A DNA stretch of 64,000 bases. Origin: Rhinopithecus roxellana. Taxonomy: Eukaryota > Chordata > Mammalia > Primates > Cercopithecidae. How positions within the stretch are numbered: position 1 is the first letter of the stretch; each line of letters begins with the position of its first letter. The translations under genes were made by a program, and so were the position numbers. Below are positions 1-9,130 of the stretch, one piece after another. The DNA is taken from the NCBI RefSeq assembly GCF_007565055.1, contig NC_044561.1, positions 29,653,483 to 29,717,482 on the forward strand, in the 5' to 3' direction. Under the pieces are notes generated by a model. It ran no database searches. It was not told the DNA's origin and saw only the letters and a list, made by a program, of their open reading frames with translations.

Positions 1-127
1 ATGATGGGATATCTCTTCTGTGATTATATTATGTTTAGGGTTAGCAGATAAAACACAAAATAAATCAATGTAAATTTCAGATTAAAAATAAATGTCTTTT
101 TAGCATAAGTATGTTTTATGCAATATT

Positions 128-340
128 TGGGGCATATTTACGAAATCCGGCGATTCAAGTTGCACGCCAAAGAGATTTTGCAGATGTCCTGGCTGACACC
201 TTAATTACAATAATGTGAGACCTCGAGGCAAGATCCCAGCTAGGTTGTGCTTAGACTTCTGATCTACGAAAACTGAGATAATAATGGATGTTGTTTTAAG
301 CTGCTATTTTGGTGATGATTTGTTATGCGTAATAGAAAAT
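128..340 (+). mobile_element. MLT1-type MaLR LTR fragment (3' part)
   Basis: The stretch has the usual order of an old MLT1 LTR tail: the 'gcctggctgacacctt'-like block, 'gtgagacc...gaggcaagatcccagctagg', 'gataataatgg..gttgttttaagctgct', and the end 'tggtgatgatttgttatgcgtaatagaaaa'. Only the 3' half is recognisable and it is strongly diverged. Solo LTR remnant with no coding capacity. Confidence 0.65.
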
Positions 341-1020
341 GATTACCACAGACTTCTTCTTCTGTTCTCTAAATTACCTGGTAAGAGGTGTGGTTGTCTT
401 GGATAACCAGGATAACATACCTGCACATCAGCAGAGATTAGGAAGCCAGCCATTCCAATGAACTTCAAGGACACACTATTCTCGAGTGAAAATGAAAAGG
501 TGAGAGTCACTAGCAGCCATATTTGGTGGGAGTGGCCTGGGTACAAAACATTTAAATAAATTTTATCTAGGACCCCAATTGACAATGAAAAAAATGAGAG
601 ACCCTAAAGCATATGGAGAATTTTATAATAGAGTAATTATATAGTGAAATGGATAACCACACAAAATAATGACATCCTTGTTACAGTAAGTATTTAAGCA
701 CCCGATGATGAGGAAGGGAGATCATTATATTATATATATGTGCATTAAAACATCACATTTTATACCATAAATGTGTACAATTATTATGTATAAATTACAA
801 ATTCCAAATTAAATAAAATATGTTGGCTCTTCTAGATATTTTGCCTTTCCATCTAAACATTCAGGTCAGTTTGTTAATATCTACATATATATCATTCTTA
901 GATTTTGATGGGGATAGAGTTGAATCTATAGATCCATTCTGGGAGAATGAACATCTTAACAATATTGAGTTAAATCCACAAATATGGCCTTGGTATATCT
1001 CTGTATGTAGTTGTTTCAAA
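341..1020. other. No gene recognised
   Basis: A/T-rich intergenic DNA. The open frames at 343-585 and 820-1209 are short, compositionally random and lack any domain signature. I see nothing else here. Confidence 0.6.
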
Positions 1021-1021
1021 A

Positions 1022-1110
1022 TAAATTTTGGTGCTCTGTTACACAATAGAGTGACAATAGCAAATAACAACGTACTGATTGTATGTAGCACAACAAAGAA
1101 GAATACATAC
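1022..1110 (+). mobile_element. L1 3'UTR fragment
   Basis: 'aaattttggtgctctgttacacaatagagtgacaatagcaaataacaa' resembles the block 'ttctat..cacaatagggtgactatagttaacaa' found in 3'UTRs of mid-aged L1 (L1MA/L1PB class). A second fragment of the same block lies at 2,650-2,740. Confidence 0.5.
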
Positions 1111-1945
1111 TTGTGCTTCATATGTGCCTTTAGTAAGTTTCCTAAACTTTTTTCCACCTCAATATCTATAGTATGCTACCTACCTCTTTCATGTTTTAAT
1201 TTTGATTAAAATAAAATGATTAAAAGGAATTTAAAATTCATAAAACAGTCAACAGCTGTTATCATAAAGGATACTCATTTGTTGTTATTCTAGTTTGAAC
1301 TAAATAAATATCTAGAGTTGATTAATATTTGTTAAGGAATTTCTCCAGAAGTAAATACATATTATCAGAATATTATATCCATGGCTATTTGAATTCATAG
1401 AAACTCTGTAACATGAAATATGGAGGAGTTTCTATATACAGCAGCATTGGGTTCCAATGAAATCACCTACAAAGGAATCAGTAATTAGCAAGCTAGTCAA
1501 AGTAATGGGTCAAACTCATTTTATTGATTGCATTTTCAAACATCAACTGCCTAACCCTCCCTAGAGCCTTCCTGTGTAAAATATATCTTTGGACTCATGT
1601 GTTCAGATGAGTGGCTAATGGATAGAAACTGTTCTTAGAGATTTGTAATGGGCTCAAGACAATGCCTGCGTGACAAAAAAATGGATCCTCAATAAAACTG
1701 GAAAACCTATAATAATGTGTTTGTTTAAGGCATATGCTATAGCTGTGAAAAGACCAGGTCCTCTCATTTTCAACTGAGTGGGGTGATTTGCACGTACTAC
1801 GTATTAAACCTATTTTGCATGAATCATGAAATTAATGATGTGTCCCGGCTCCTCCTGTCAGGATGTAAAGGTTCTAGGATCATATGTTACATTGAAACTT
1901 CAGAAAAATCCATCTGTACCTCGACTAAATCTCACCTTCTGGCAC
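1111..1945. other. No gene recognised upstream of KRTAP relic
   Basis: A/T-rich unassigned DNA. At about 1,861-1,880 'caggatgtaaaggttctagg' lines up with the TATA-box region of the intact paralogue ('gtatataaaggtcttag'). The TATA core is degraded to TGTAAA here, so no working promoter is apparent. Confidence 0.5.
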
Positions 1946-1946
1946 C

Positions 1947-2059
1947 ATGAGTTTCAACTACTATGGAACGCCCATGGGGGCTGTGGATATGGTTCCAGAT
2001 ATGGATATGGGTCTGGTTCTGACTGTGGCTGCTGTATCTACCAACCATTTTGCTACTGA
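1947..2059 (+). pseudogene. KRTAP21-type relic with a 1-bp frameshift
   Basis: The start codon (ATG at 1,947) sits in the family context 'aatctcaccttctggcaccATG' and begins MSFNYYG, close to the MCCNYYGN start of KRTAP21 proteins. One base is missing near 1,969 ('ggaac-gcccatggg' against 'ggaaactcctgtggg'), which moves the reading frame. From there the Gly/Tyr/Cys frame (GGCGYGSRYGYG) runs to a family-like end (YQPFCY) with a stop at 2,057-2,059. Homology continues downstream to about 2,330 ('gatggaagattttattct'). The repeat section is very short compared with the other copies, and the TATA equivalent is degraded. Established: KRTAP21 proteins are single-exon, high-Gly/Tyr hair-shaft matrix proteins. 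Inferred: a dead paralogue, perhaps the primate KRTAP21 pseudogene. Which human copy it matches is not certain. Confidence 0.75.
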
Positions 2060-2649
2060 AGATGCTACTCCTCTTGCTACTAGAGCATCATCCTAGAATC
2101 GGCCTTTGAAATAATATTTTAAGATTAATACTTCTTCCCAAGGGATATCTCATTTTAACATCTCTACATTCATATAAGGATTGGATATTATCTGTTTTTA
2201 CTTCAACAAACCTGTTCGTTTTTGAGAAGATATTAATGCTCCCATTATGTTACCTGGAGATGGAAGATTTTATTCTAATTATATTCAAAATGTAAATTAT
2301 TAGATTTTGCATGGCTGATCCATAAATACTTCTTAGTTGGAGGAAATTATACTTTTTTCATAAACAAATTTCATTTATTTTTGTAAAAATTTGTGTTTTA
2401 TTGCACTACAGTCATCACTGACTTTAGTGTTTGTGTCTTCCCTGGAATTTCGGGCAAGTGGTTTATTAGTGGAGCCTTAGATTTATTTATTCCTTCAATC
2501 ACTACTTATTTATTGCCCATTCTTTCATCAATATCACATAGTTTTGTTTTTTGCAGGACTGTAGTAACTCAGCGTTAGGTAATGTGAGGCTTTCAACTTT
2601 GATTTCTTTTCAAAATTATTTTGACTGTGAGTACAAAATTATAGTTAGA

Positions 2650-2740
2650 ATAAATTTTGGTGTTCCATTACACAAGAGAGTGACTATAGCCAATGACAAT
2701 GTATTGCATATTTCAAGATAGGTAGAAAAATTTTGAATGT
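2650..2740 (+). mobile_element. L1 3'UTR fragment
   Basis: 'aataaattttggtgttccattacacaagagagtgactatag...' is the same L1 3'UTR block seen at 1,022. The two copies flank the KRTAP relic in the same orientation, so they could be pieces of one disrupted element or the ends of an older duplication. Confidence 0.5.
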
Positions 2741-2789
2741 TGTCACTAATGCAACTTTTGGGTAACATTAAATGACTAAATAATCAAAC

Positions 2790-3060
2790 TTGTTCTGTAG
2801 TCACCAGGGAAACAGAAGGCGACCCTCTGAAGCAGAGTTGGTGAACAAGCAATGCACATCTGGAGATGTGGGGATGTAGGGGCCTGGGAAGCCGTGGGCC
2901 TCAGACAGACTCTGGAGAGTGGGTAGGGACATCCTATAGAGGGAATCTGGGTGTCTGTTTGGGTAGGAGCCCCATGGGGACTCTGGGTGAACAATCTTTA
3001 TGGTGCTACTTTTCAAACTACAGGGCCAAATAAAGGTTCTTGCCAGGCTAAAGCTCAACA
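2790..3060. other. Unassigned GC-richer island
   Basis: About 270 bases clearly richer in G on the + strand than the surroundings, with runs such as 'ggggatgtaggggcctgggaagcc'. It is open on the minus strand in two overlapping frames (86 and 72 codons), but no domain or codon pattern is recognisable. I cannot assign it to a repeat or gene family. Confidence 0.4.
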
Positions 3061-3067
3061 TCCCTCA

Positions 3068-3345
3068 TGTTATTGAGATATAATTGAGATAAAAGTATAC
3101 ATGTGTAATGTATATAATTTCATGAATTTGGACGTATGCATATGCTCATGAAACCATCTCAACAGTGAAGGTAATAGACATATTCATCATCTACAAAAGA
3201 TACCTCCTCTGCTCTCTTTGGTAGGAATACTTAACAGGATATCTACTCTCTTAATAAGTTTTTCAAAGTATGCAATACAGTAGTTAACTATAGCACAACA
3301 ACTTTTCAATACATTAAGCCAGAAGGTAGAGTACCTTTTCCAAGT
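3068..3345 (-). mobile_element. Old L1M-type fragment
   Basis: 'gagatataattgagataaaag...gtgtaatgtatataatttcatgaatttggacgtatgcatatgctcatgaaaccatc' matches a widespread old L1 3' region read in antisense ('gttaactatag' also appears at 3,280). Strongly diverged; subfamily uncertain. Confidence 0.45.
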
Positions 3346-3399
3346 TTATTTTTCCTTCAGTATTCTCCCACAGTCTTGGAGTAGCATATAAATTCATCA

Positions 3400-4010
3400 T
3401 ATCTTAAAAATGCTCTATTATTATAGTTCATGATTTTTATGTAAAACTTTTTCTGTTAAACTTGCTGTGTATTTCTGTCTCCTGACTGGGCCCAGACTGA
3501 TACAGACAATTTTAGTTTTAGGAGTTATTTCATATACATAATATTGGAATCGGAGTAGCAGAGAAGATCTGAAGATTTTCTAGTGTGTAAAACGAGAAGC
3601 AAAGATGGAGGGTGAACCAACCACAAGAACCCCAGAATTTAGGAATAAGAGTGTTCTCAATGAAGAAAAGTCATGAAGTATGAATTCACTTATCACAGAA
3701 ACAACAGGAGAAGATACGAAGTTAAAGAAAGAATGAACAAGAAATTTACAGAAAGATCGACTATTATTGTCATAATGTAAATATCAAAAAAGATTCTTAC
3801 ATGTAAAAATCATTAAAATTTTGTTTAGAAGAATGTAAATGTGACTAAAATCAAGAAAATACTGTGAAATGATTAAATCAAGTCAATTAACAAGTCACAT
3901 TTCTCACATATTTGTACATTTTTGTGGTGAAAACATTTAAAATATACTGTTTCAGTAATTTAAAAATATATGATGCATTATTAATTATTATAGTCAGCAT
4001 TCTGTGCAAG
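3400..4010. other. No gene recognised
   Basis: A/T-rich unassigned DNA up to the start of the KRTAP-bearing duplicated block. Nothing identified. Confidence 0.5.
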
Positions 4011-4904
4011 GGATTGCTAAATCTGATTTCTACTAACTAAAATTTTGTACCCTTTGATCAACATCTCGCCATTCCCCATCCATTCGACTTGATGGAGTAA
4101 TGAATTATTGATTGATTACATTTTAGTGGGAAGCACTGATATATAACACAAACATGAGAGTACTCTGAGTAAATTAAAAAATGACATATGTTTAAGAATT
4201 GCACCCTACAGTTGGATTTCAACAACAAAGAAGCTATGAACCAAGGATTTACCCTCTTTCTAAATTAGCATTCTTGGCAAAGTTTGTTTTTTAAATAATA
4301 AATGATACATCCCCTTACATAACTGACCTATCACAAGTTTAAAAACATTTTTTTCCTCAAAGAAGAAAGAGAAGATCATAACCTGCATGGAAAAGAAGGG
4401 GATGGAAAAGCTTTTTTTTCTGAGGTAAGTAGAGAGTTTCAGAGAGTGGAGGTACCATGTAGATATACTCAATTCCCTGTCCAAAATCCCTGAAAAGTAA
4501 TTTGAAGTGATTGTGATAAAAAACCAAAAGTGTTAGGAATGGATAAGAAGAAATGATGATATTAAGAACAGTGAGTAGATCTCCTTATTTAATAGATGAT
4601 TCCCTAGACCTTACAAGAATAGAATGATAAACATACATTTATAGGTCAAACATATTTTGGTGACGTGTTATGTCACGAGCATGAAGTGAAATTATGGCAA
4701 ATAAAATTATTGTTGTATAAGCTTGCATGTTTGGAACTTGTATGTTTGTTTTCTTTTCAGGCATGAAAATATTCCTAGGGAAGCTGTAAACAAATTATGA
4801 ATTCCTAAGAAAGTAGATATATACAGAATGAGCTCAATTTAGGCCATTAATTGTAAAATGAGCAAAGAGAGCCCATGTGAGGATGACCCATGCATCACTG
4901 GAAG

Positions 4905-4910
4905 TATATG
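4905..4910 (+). promoter_or_regulatory. Degraded TATA box of the 4,969 copy
   Basis: The two better preserved paralogues have 'ctggaagTATATAAAGG' about 80 bases before their start codons. Here the same position reads 'ctggaagTATATGGTC', so the AAA of the TATA core is lost. The flanking bases are conserved, which makes the alignment secure. Expected effect: weak or no transcription of this copy. Confidence 0.7.
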
Positions 4911-4968
4911 GTCTTGGAAGAGTAAAGGACACTCTTGCAGCTCCACTGAAATCTCACCTCCTGACACC

Positions 4969-5280
4969 ATGCGTTGCAACTACTACAGAATCTCCTGTGA
5001 GGGCTGCGGATACAGCTCTCGCTGGAAATTTGGCTGTAGATATGGTTGTGGCTCTGACTCTGGCTGTTGATACGGCTCTGGCTGTCAATACGGCTCTGGA
5101 TATGGAACTGACTGTGGTTATGGCTGTGGATACAGCTCTGGATATGGAACAGGCTGTGGCTATGGTTGTGGATACGGCTCTGGATATGGATTTGGCTCTT
5201 GCTATGGCTGTAGATACAGCTTTGACTGCTGTGGCTGCCAACCATTTTGTTATAGAAGATGCTAGTCCTCTTGCTGCTAA
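4969..5280 (+). pseudogene. KRTAP21-type pseudogene with two nonsense codons
   Basis: The start ATG at 4,969 lies in 'ctcctgacaccATG' and opens MRCNYYRISCEGCGY, a KRTAP21-type N-terminus. After 33 codons a TGA (5,068-5,070) replaces the usual GGA of the CGYGS repeat. The same frame then continues through Gly/Tyr/Cys repeats (GYGTDCGYGCGYSSGYGTG) to the family end QPFCYRRC. There a TAG (5,263-5,265) replaces the Tyr of the usual CYSSC tail, and the original stop TAA is still present at 5,278-5,280. The full frame would have been 103 codons. There is no indel. An AATAAA signal remains at 5,606-5,611 but the TATA box is damaged. Known for the family: cysteine- and tyrosine-rich proteins that pack between keratin filaments in hair cortex. 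Inferred: non-functional, or at most a 33-residue stub. Confidence 0.85.
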
Positions 5281-5605
5281 TCATGACTACAGATCATCCT
5301 TGCCTTTGTAGTGACCTTTCCAAGATCAAGTCCAATTGAAATCTCCCCTATCTACTGTCTCCACATCTAAGTAAAGATTGACTATGGTCCATTGACTACC
5401 TGAATGAATATAAGAGAAGCTGTTTGCAGTGAATGGAGACTGGGTAGCTTCATGACATCACTGAAGAGAGGAGATTTTATTCTGATTAATTTTCATATGT
5501 GAAATCCGACATCTTTTTTTCCACCTTTGTGCCATGACTTTGCAAAAGCACAAAAAGACTATATAATTGGAATGTACTAAAATAGAACAAAAATGGAATT
5601 TTCTT

Positions 5606-5611
5606 AATAAA
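5606..5611 (+). other. AATAAA polyadenylation signal (4,969 copy)
   Basis: 'ttttcttAATAAAaggcctcattcac' matches the same motif after the intact copy at 6,857, within an aligned 3' flank. It lies about 330 bases after the original stop. Confidence 0.65.
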
Positions 5612-6196
5612 AGGCCTCATTCACTATGAAGTCTTGTCTCCTTAATGTCAGGATCAGCATTAATTGGAGGGTTTGTGGCTTCCTCAAAAGCTGGGTGACC
5701 ATAACTTAAAATAAGACAATGTTATCTTATTAGTTGAACCCAAATGCTTATATTTAACATATTTCTTAATTCCTTGTATGTCAATTATTTATATTTATAT
5801 TTAAATACAAACACAAATATCACACTCAAAATTTCAAATCATGCATGAAAAAATATTAGAATAGAATGAAGAATGAGACAGGGAATCTACTCATGAGGTT
5901 AATGCACTAGTTCAGGAATGACTGTCTTGGTTGAGCTTAAGTCATATTTTGATGATGTGTTATGTCATGGCTATGAAATGAAACAATGGAAAACAAAATT
6001 ATGATTGTATAAGCTTGTGTGTTTAGAACTTGTGTATTTGTTTTCTTTTCAGGCATAAAAATATCCCTAGGGAAGTCATAAGCAAATTATGAATTCCAAA
6101 GAAAGTAGATGTACACAGAATGAGCTCATTTTAGGCAAATGATTATAAAATGAGCAAATAGAGCCCATGTGAGGATGACCCATGCATCCCTGGAAG

Positions 6197-6204
6197 TATA
6201 TAAA
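6197..6204 (+). promoter_or_regulatory. TATA box of the intact KRTAP21 gene
   Basis: TATATAAA followed by GG lies 79-86 bases before the start codon. The flanking block 'gcccatgtgaggatgacc...tggaag' is shared with the copies at 4,905 and 18,171, showing that the core promoter was duplicated with the gene. A TATA box this close to a single-exon gene is normal for KRTAP genes. Confidence 0.8.
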
Positions 6205-6282
6205 GGTCTTAGAAGAGTAGAGGACACTCACACTGCAGAAATATCCTCCTACACCTCAACTGAAATCTAACCTCCTGAAATT

Positions 6283-6504
6283 ATGTGTTGCAACTACTAC
6301 AGAAACTCCTGTGGGTACTGTGGATATGGCTCTGGCTGGAGTTCCGGCTGTAGATATGGTTGTGGCTATGGCTGTGGATACGGCTCTGGCTGTAGATATC
6401 GCTCTGGATATGGATTTGGCTCTCGCTATGGCTGTGGATACAGCTCTAGCTGCTGTGACTACCAACCACTTTGCTGCAGAAGATGCTATTCCTCTTGCTA
6501 CTAA
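6283..6504 (+). CDS. KRTAP21-1: Keratin-associated protein 21-type, intact (73 aa)
   Basis: A single-exon high-Gly/Tyr keratin-associated protein, expected to cross-link and pack between keratin intermediate filaments in the hair-shaft cortex. The frame is complete, from ATG at 6,283 to TAA at 6,502. The N-terminus MCCNYYRNSCGYCGYGSG is typical of KRTAP21. Residues about 18-55 are CGYGCGYGSG-type repeats with Arg interruptions, and the tail CCRRCYSSCY is the conserved Cys-rich end. Its 73 residues are close to the roughly 80 of the human proteins as I recall them. The start is supported by the family N-terminus and by the TATA box about 80 bases upstream; AATAAA follows at 6,857. It is the only undamaged KRTAP frame in the window and sits 1.3 kb after a dead tandem twin. 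The assignment to KRTAP21-1 rather than another KRTAP21 member rests on order and remembered human spacing, and is tentative. Confidence 0.85.
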   Translation: MCCNYYRNSCGYCGYGSGWSSGCRYGCGYGCGYGSGCRYRSGYGFGSRYGCGYSSSCCDYQPLCCRRCYSSCY

Positions 6505-6856
6505 TCATCACTACAGAACATCCTTGGCTTTGCAATGACCTCTCCAAGATCAAGTTCAATTGAAATCTCCCCTACCCATTATCTTCACATCTAAGTAAAG
6601 ATTGACTATGGTCCCCTGACTATCTGAATGCATATAAGAGAAGCTGGCTGCAGTGGATGGAGACTGAGTAGTTTCATCACATCACTGAAGATTTTATTCT
6701 GATTAATTTTCTAGTGTAATAAATTTTCTAACATAAACTCTTACCTTTTTTTCTTAATCTTTGTGCCATTTCTTAATCTTTGTGACTATTTGCTGAAACA
6801 CAAGGGGACTATATAACTGGAACATGCTAAAATAGAAAAAAAAATAGAATTTTCTT

Positions 6857-6862
6857 AATAAA
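6857..6862 (+). other. AATAAA polyadenylation signal (intact KRTAP21 gene)
   Basis: 'tttcttAATAAAaggtcttactcac', about 350 bases after the stop codon, in a 3' flank conserved among the copies. It is followed by a T/G-containing stretch suited to cleavage. Confidence 0.7.
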
Positions 6863-7714
6863 AGGTCTTACTCACTAAGAAGTCTGGTCTCCTTAATGTC
6901 TCCTTAATTTGAGGATTTGTGGCTTCCTCAAAAGCTGTGTGACCACAACTTTAAATAAGACAATGTTATTTTATTGGTCAAATCCAAATAATTGTGTTTT
7001 ACATATTTCTTAATTCCTTGTATGTTTACTGTATATTTTTATTTAAACATGAACACAAATATTAAGCTCAAAATTTTAAAACATGCACGAAAAAAGAATT
7101 AGAATAGAACCAAGAATGAGACAGAGAATCTACTCATGAGGTTAATGCACTAGTCCAGCTATGATTATCTTGGTTGAGCTTAAGTCAAGGTAACTAAGAA
7201 GCAACAATATTACTTTAATGTTAATAGCTTTTGAAACATGTAAAACAAGAAATCTTAGACTAAGCAGATAAGGCTCCTACAAGTGCTCAAGATGGTGAGA
7301 AAGGATCAGGGCTCTTTTATGTTCCCACTCCCCACCCTTGCTGAGTGACTTTCACACTCATGGTTTTAAAGTGGTTGCTGTTTATGACCAACATTCTGCA
7401 CAAGTAAGGACAAATGATGAAGAGCATCAGGTCTTTTAAAACTTTGTCCTTTTATTTGGGAAGGGACACTCTTCCTGGAAGACTTCCGACTGCTCTTGTT
7501 TGTACACATGTGTTCTGTGACCACTCTTAGCTGAAGGTGTGTAAAGAACAAAAAGGTTGCAGGTCGGGAGTTCTGCTAGTCAGTCAACCATGTGTGCCCA
7601 AAGTTTGTAGGTCTTGAGGATCAAGAGGAAAGGACAAAAGACTGAGGAAGCAAAACCTCAGGTAAATGGCCGTATGTACTTAACAGCAATTTGAGTTGGG
7701 GCAGGGGTACAAAT

Positions 7715-9130
7715 TATGACTTCACTCATTATTTTTCTTCAAGTGCAGAGGTTTGAGCTTAATACACTCTCCTATTTATATCATATTACTGTTTGTCCAC
7801 ACATAGGTCTTTCCCTTTTTTCTCTGTTTTTCTCTAACAGAGTAATTTATTTGTTTTCTTCTATTTATCTTTTATTTCCATTCTCACACCCATGTCTCAT
7901 TTATAGCCACCTTGTAATTTGTTATTTTATATGCACTACCCCATTTCATCTTGTTGGTATCCCCCAAAAGTTGGCCATTCTACTATATATTTTAAACCTA
8001 TTTAAATTTTATTATATATATACATATATATACACACACATATATATTAAAACCCCTTTTCTTTCAGCACAATTGCAGTGAATGATTCATTTATGCTATT
8101 ACGTGTACATTTAGACTATTATTTCTCATTGCCATATGGTACTTCATGTGGCTAATATACAAGATTTTGCCTTTTGCTCTCTCAGTGATGCACACATAAT
8201 CACATCCAGCTCTTCTTCAGCACAACATGGCTGCAATGAACACGTGACCCTTACAGGCTTCTATGAAAATCAATCCCAAAATCTGAACTGCTGAGACAAA
8301 TCATGTGTGCATATTTAATTTTACTGAGTATTTCCAGGTTAGTCTCCAGGATGTCTGCACCATCTAAACCCCAAATTGCATTTCTTATGTCCTCACATAT
8401 GTCACAATATTTGTTAAATCTAACATGCTAACATCGCTTGTTTGCACAGTGACAATGATATCATCTTGCTTTAATTTATGTATCTCTGATTAATAGGTGT
8501 GAACAATTTTATTTCTTTCCATATGTATTATCCTTCATGTTTTCTCTTCCACATCCTTTGCTCATTTTCCAAACAGAGGTGCCTGTCTCTTTCTTATTGA
8601 TTTGTAGGCATTTACTGTATATTCCTAATAAAATTCCCTTGTTATTTTTGACACTGGAAAAATCTCGCAAACTGTCATTTGTTTATTTTTGTTAATAGTG
8701 TGCATAATTGCACCACATTATAAACTATAATTTCTGACTTTTTAGTTTTTTAAAAGATGATATATATTATCCTTATGTCATTGATATTCTACATCTGTCA
8801 ATTTAAAATTTTTGCATTTCACTCTTTGATCATTAATCCACCTGGAGTCCACCTCTGCATATGGGGGACTCCATATAGTTTCATCTTTCACTATACTGAG
8901 CTAGGTTCCCCGGCACCACCTACCAAACAGCTCACCATTTGTAACTGATTGGTGGTGACCATTGTTATTCTATGATTTTATCACATATATAAGAGTTTGT
9001 CTCTGGACATTGTACTATGCTTGATTTATATTTATGTTTCTTAGCATTTTTAAAGGTTTTGTATGGAGGACATATGTGTGATAGAGAATTAGGTTTATTC
9101 TGCTTTGTTTTTTCACTGAAGACAACTAGG
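7715..9130 (-). mobile_element. Ancient L1M/HAL1-like tract, in duplicated block
   Basis: The + strand looks like antisense L1 ORF2: 'cactctttgatcattaatccacctgg', 'ccggcaccacctaccaaacagctcacc', 'tttgtctctggacattgtactatg', 'gaacaattttatttctttcc'. The matching copy lies at 20,465-21,745, so the element was in place before the large duplication. Frames are fully broken. It includes a short TA/CA microsatellite at about 8,005-8,047. Confidence 0.6.

Larger units (their letters stand above)
4651..5947 (+). repeat. 1.3-kb tandem duplication, unit A
   Basis: The unit runs from 'tattttggtgacgtgttatgtca' to 'gttgagcttaagtca'. At about 5,948 the sequence restarts with 'tattttgatgatgtgttatgtca', and the next unit ends with the same 'gttgagcttaagtca' at about 7,187. 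Each unit holds one KRTAP21-type gene with its own upstream and 3' flank. The single-copy block at 17.3-22.6 kb has only one such unit, so this duplication followed the larger one or was lost there. Confidence 0.85.
5948..7187 (+). repeat. 1.3-kb tandem duplication, unit B
   Basis: Second unit, aligned with 4,651-5,947 along its length, including 'gcttgtgtgtttagaacttg', 'ttttcttttcaggcat', the gene, 'ccaagatcaagttcaattgaaatctcccct' and 'gaatctactcatgaggttaatgcactag'. It contains the intact gene. A number of small substitutions and short indels separate the two units, so the duplication is not recent. Confidence 0.85.

Noticed and set aside
820..1209. 129-codon + frame as a possible gene
   Set aside because: Composition is typical of random A/T-rich DNA, it overlaps an L1 3'UTR fragment, and an equally long opposite frame is open.
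4700..4770. 'ttttcttttcag' before the KRTAP copies (4,750, 6,040, 18,015) as a splice acceptor
   Set aside because: KRTAP genes are intronless and the TATA box lies downstream of it. Its conservation is explained by duplication of the flank.
4877..5311. 144-codon + frame and 129-codon minus frame over the KRTAP pseudogene
   Set aside because: Shadow frames of the Gly/Tyr/Cys repeat; the family-specific start and tail lie in another frame.
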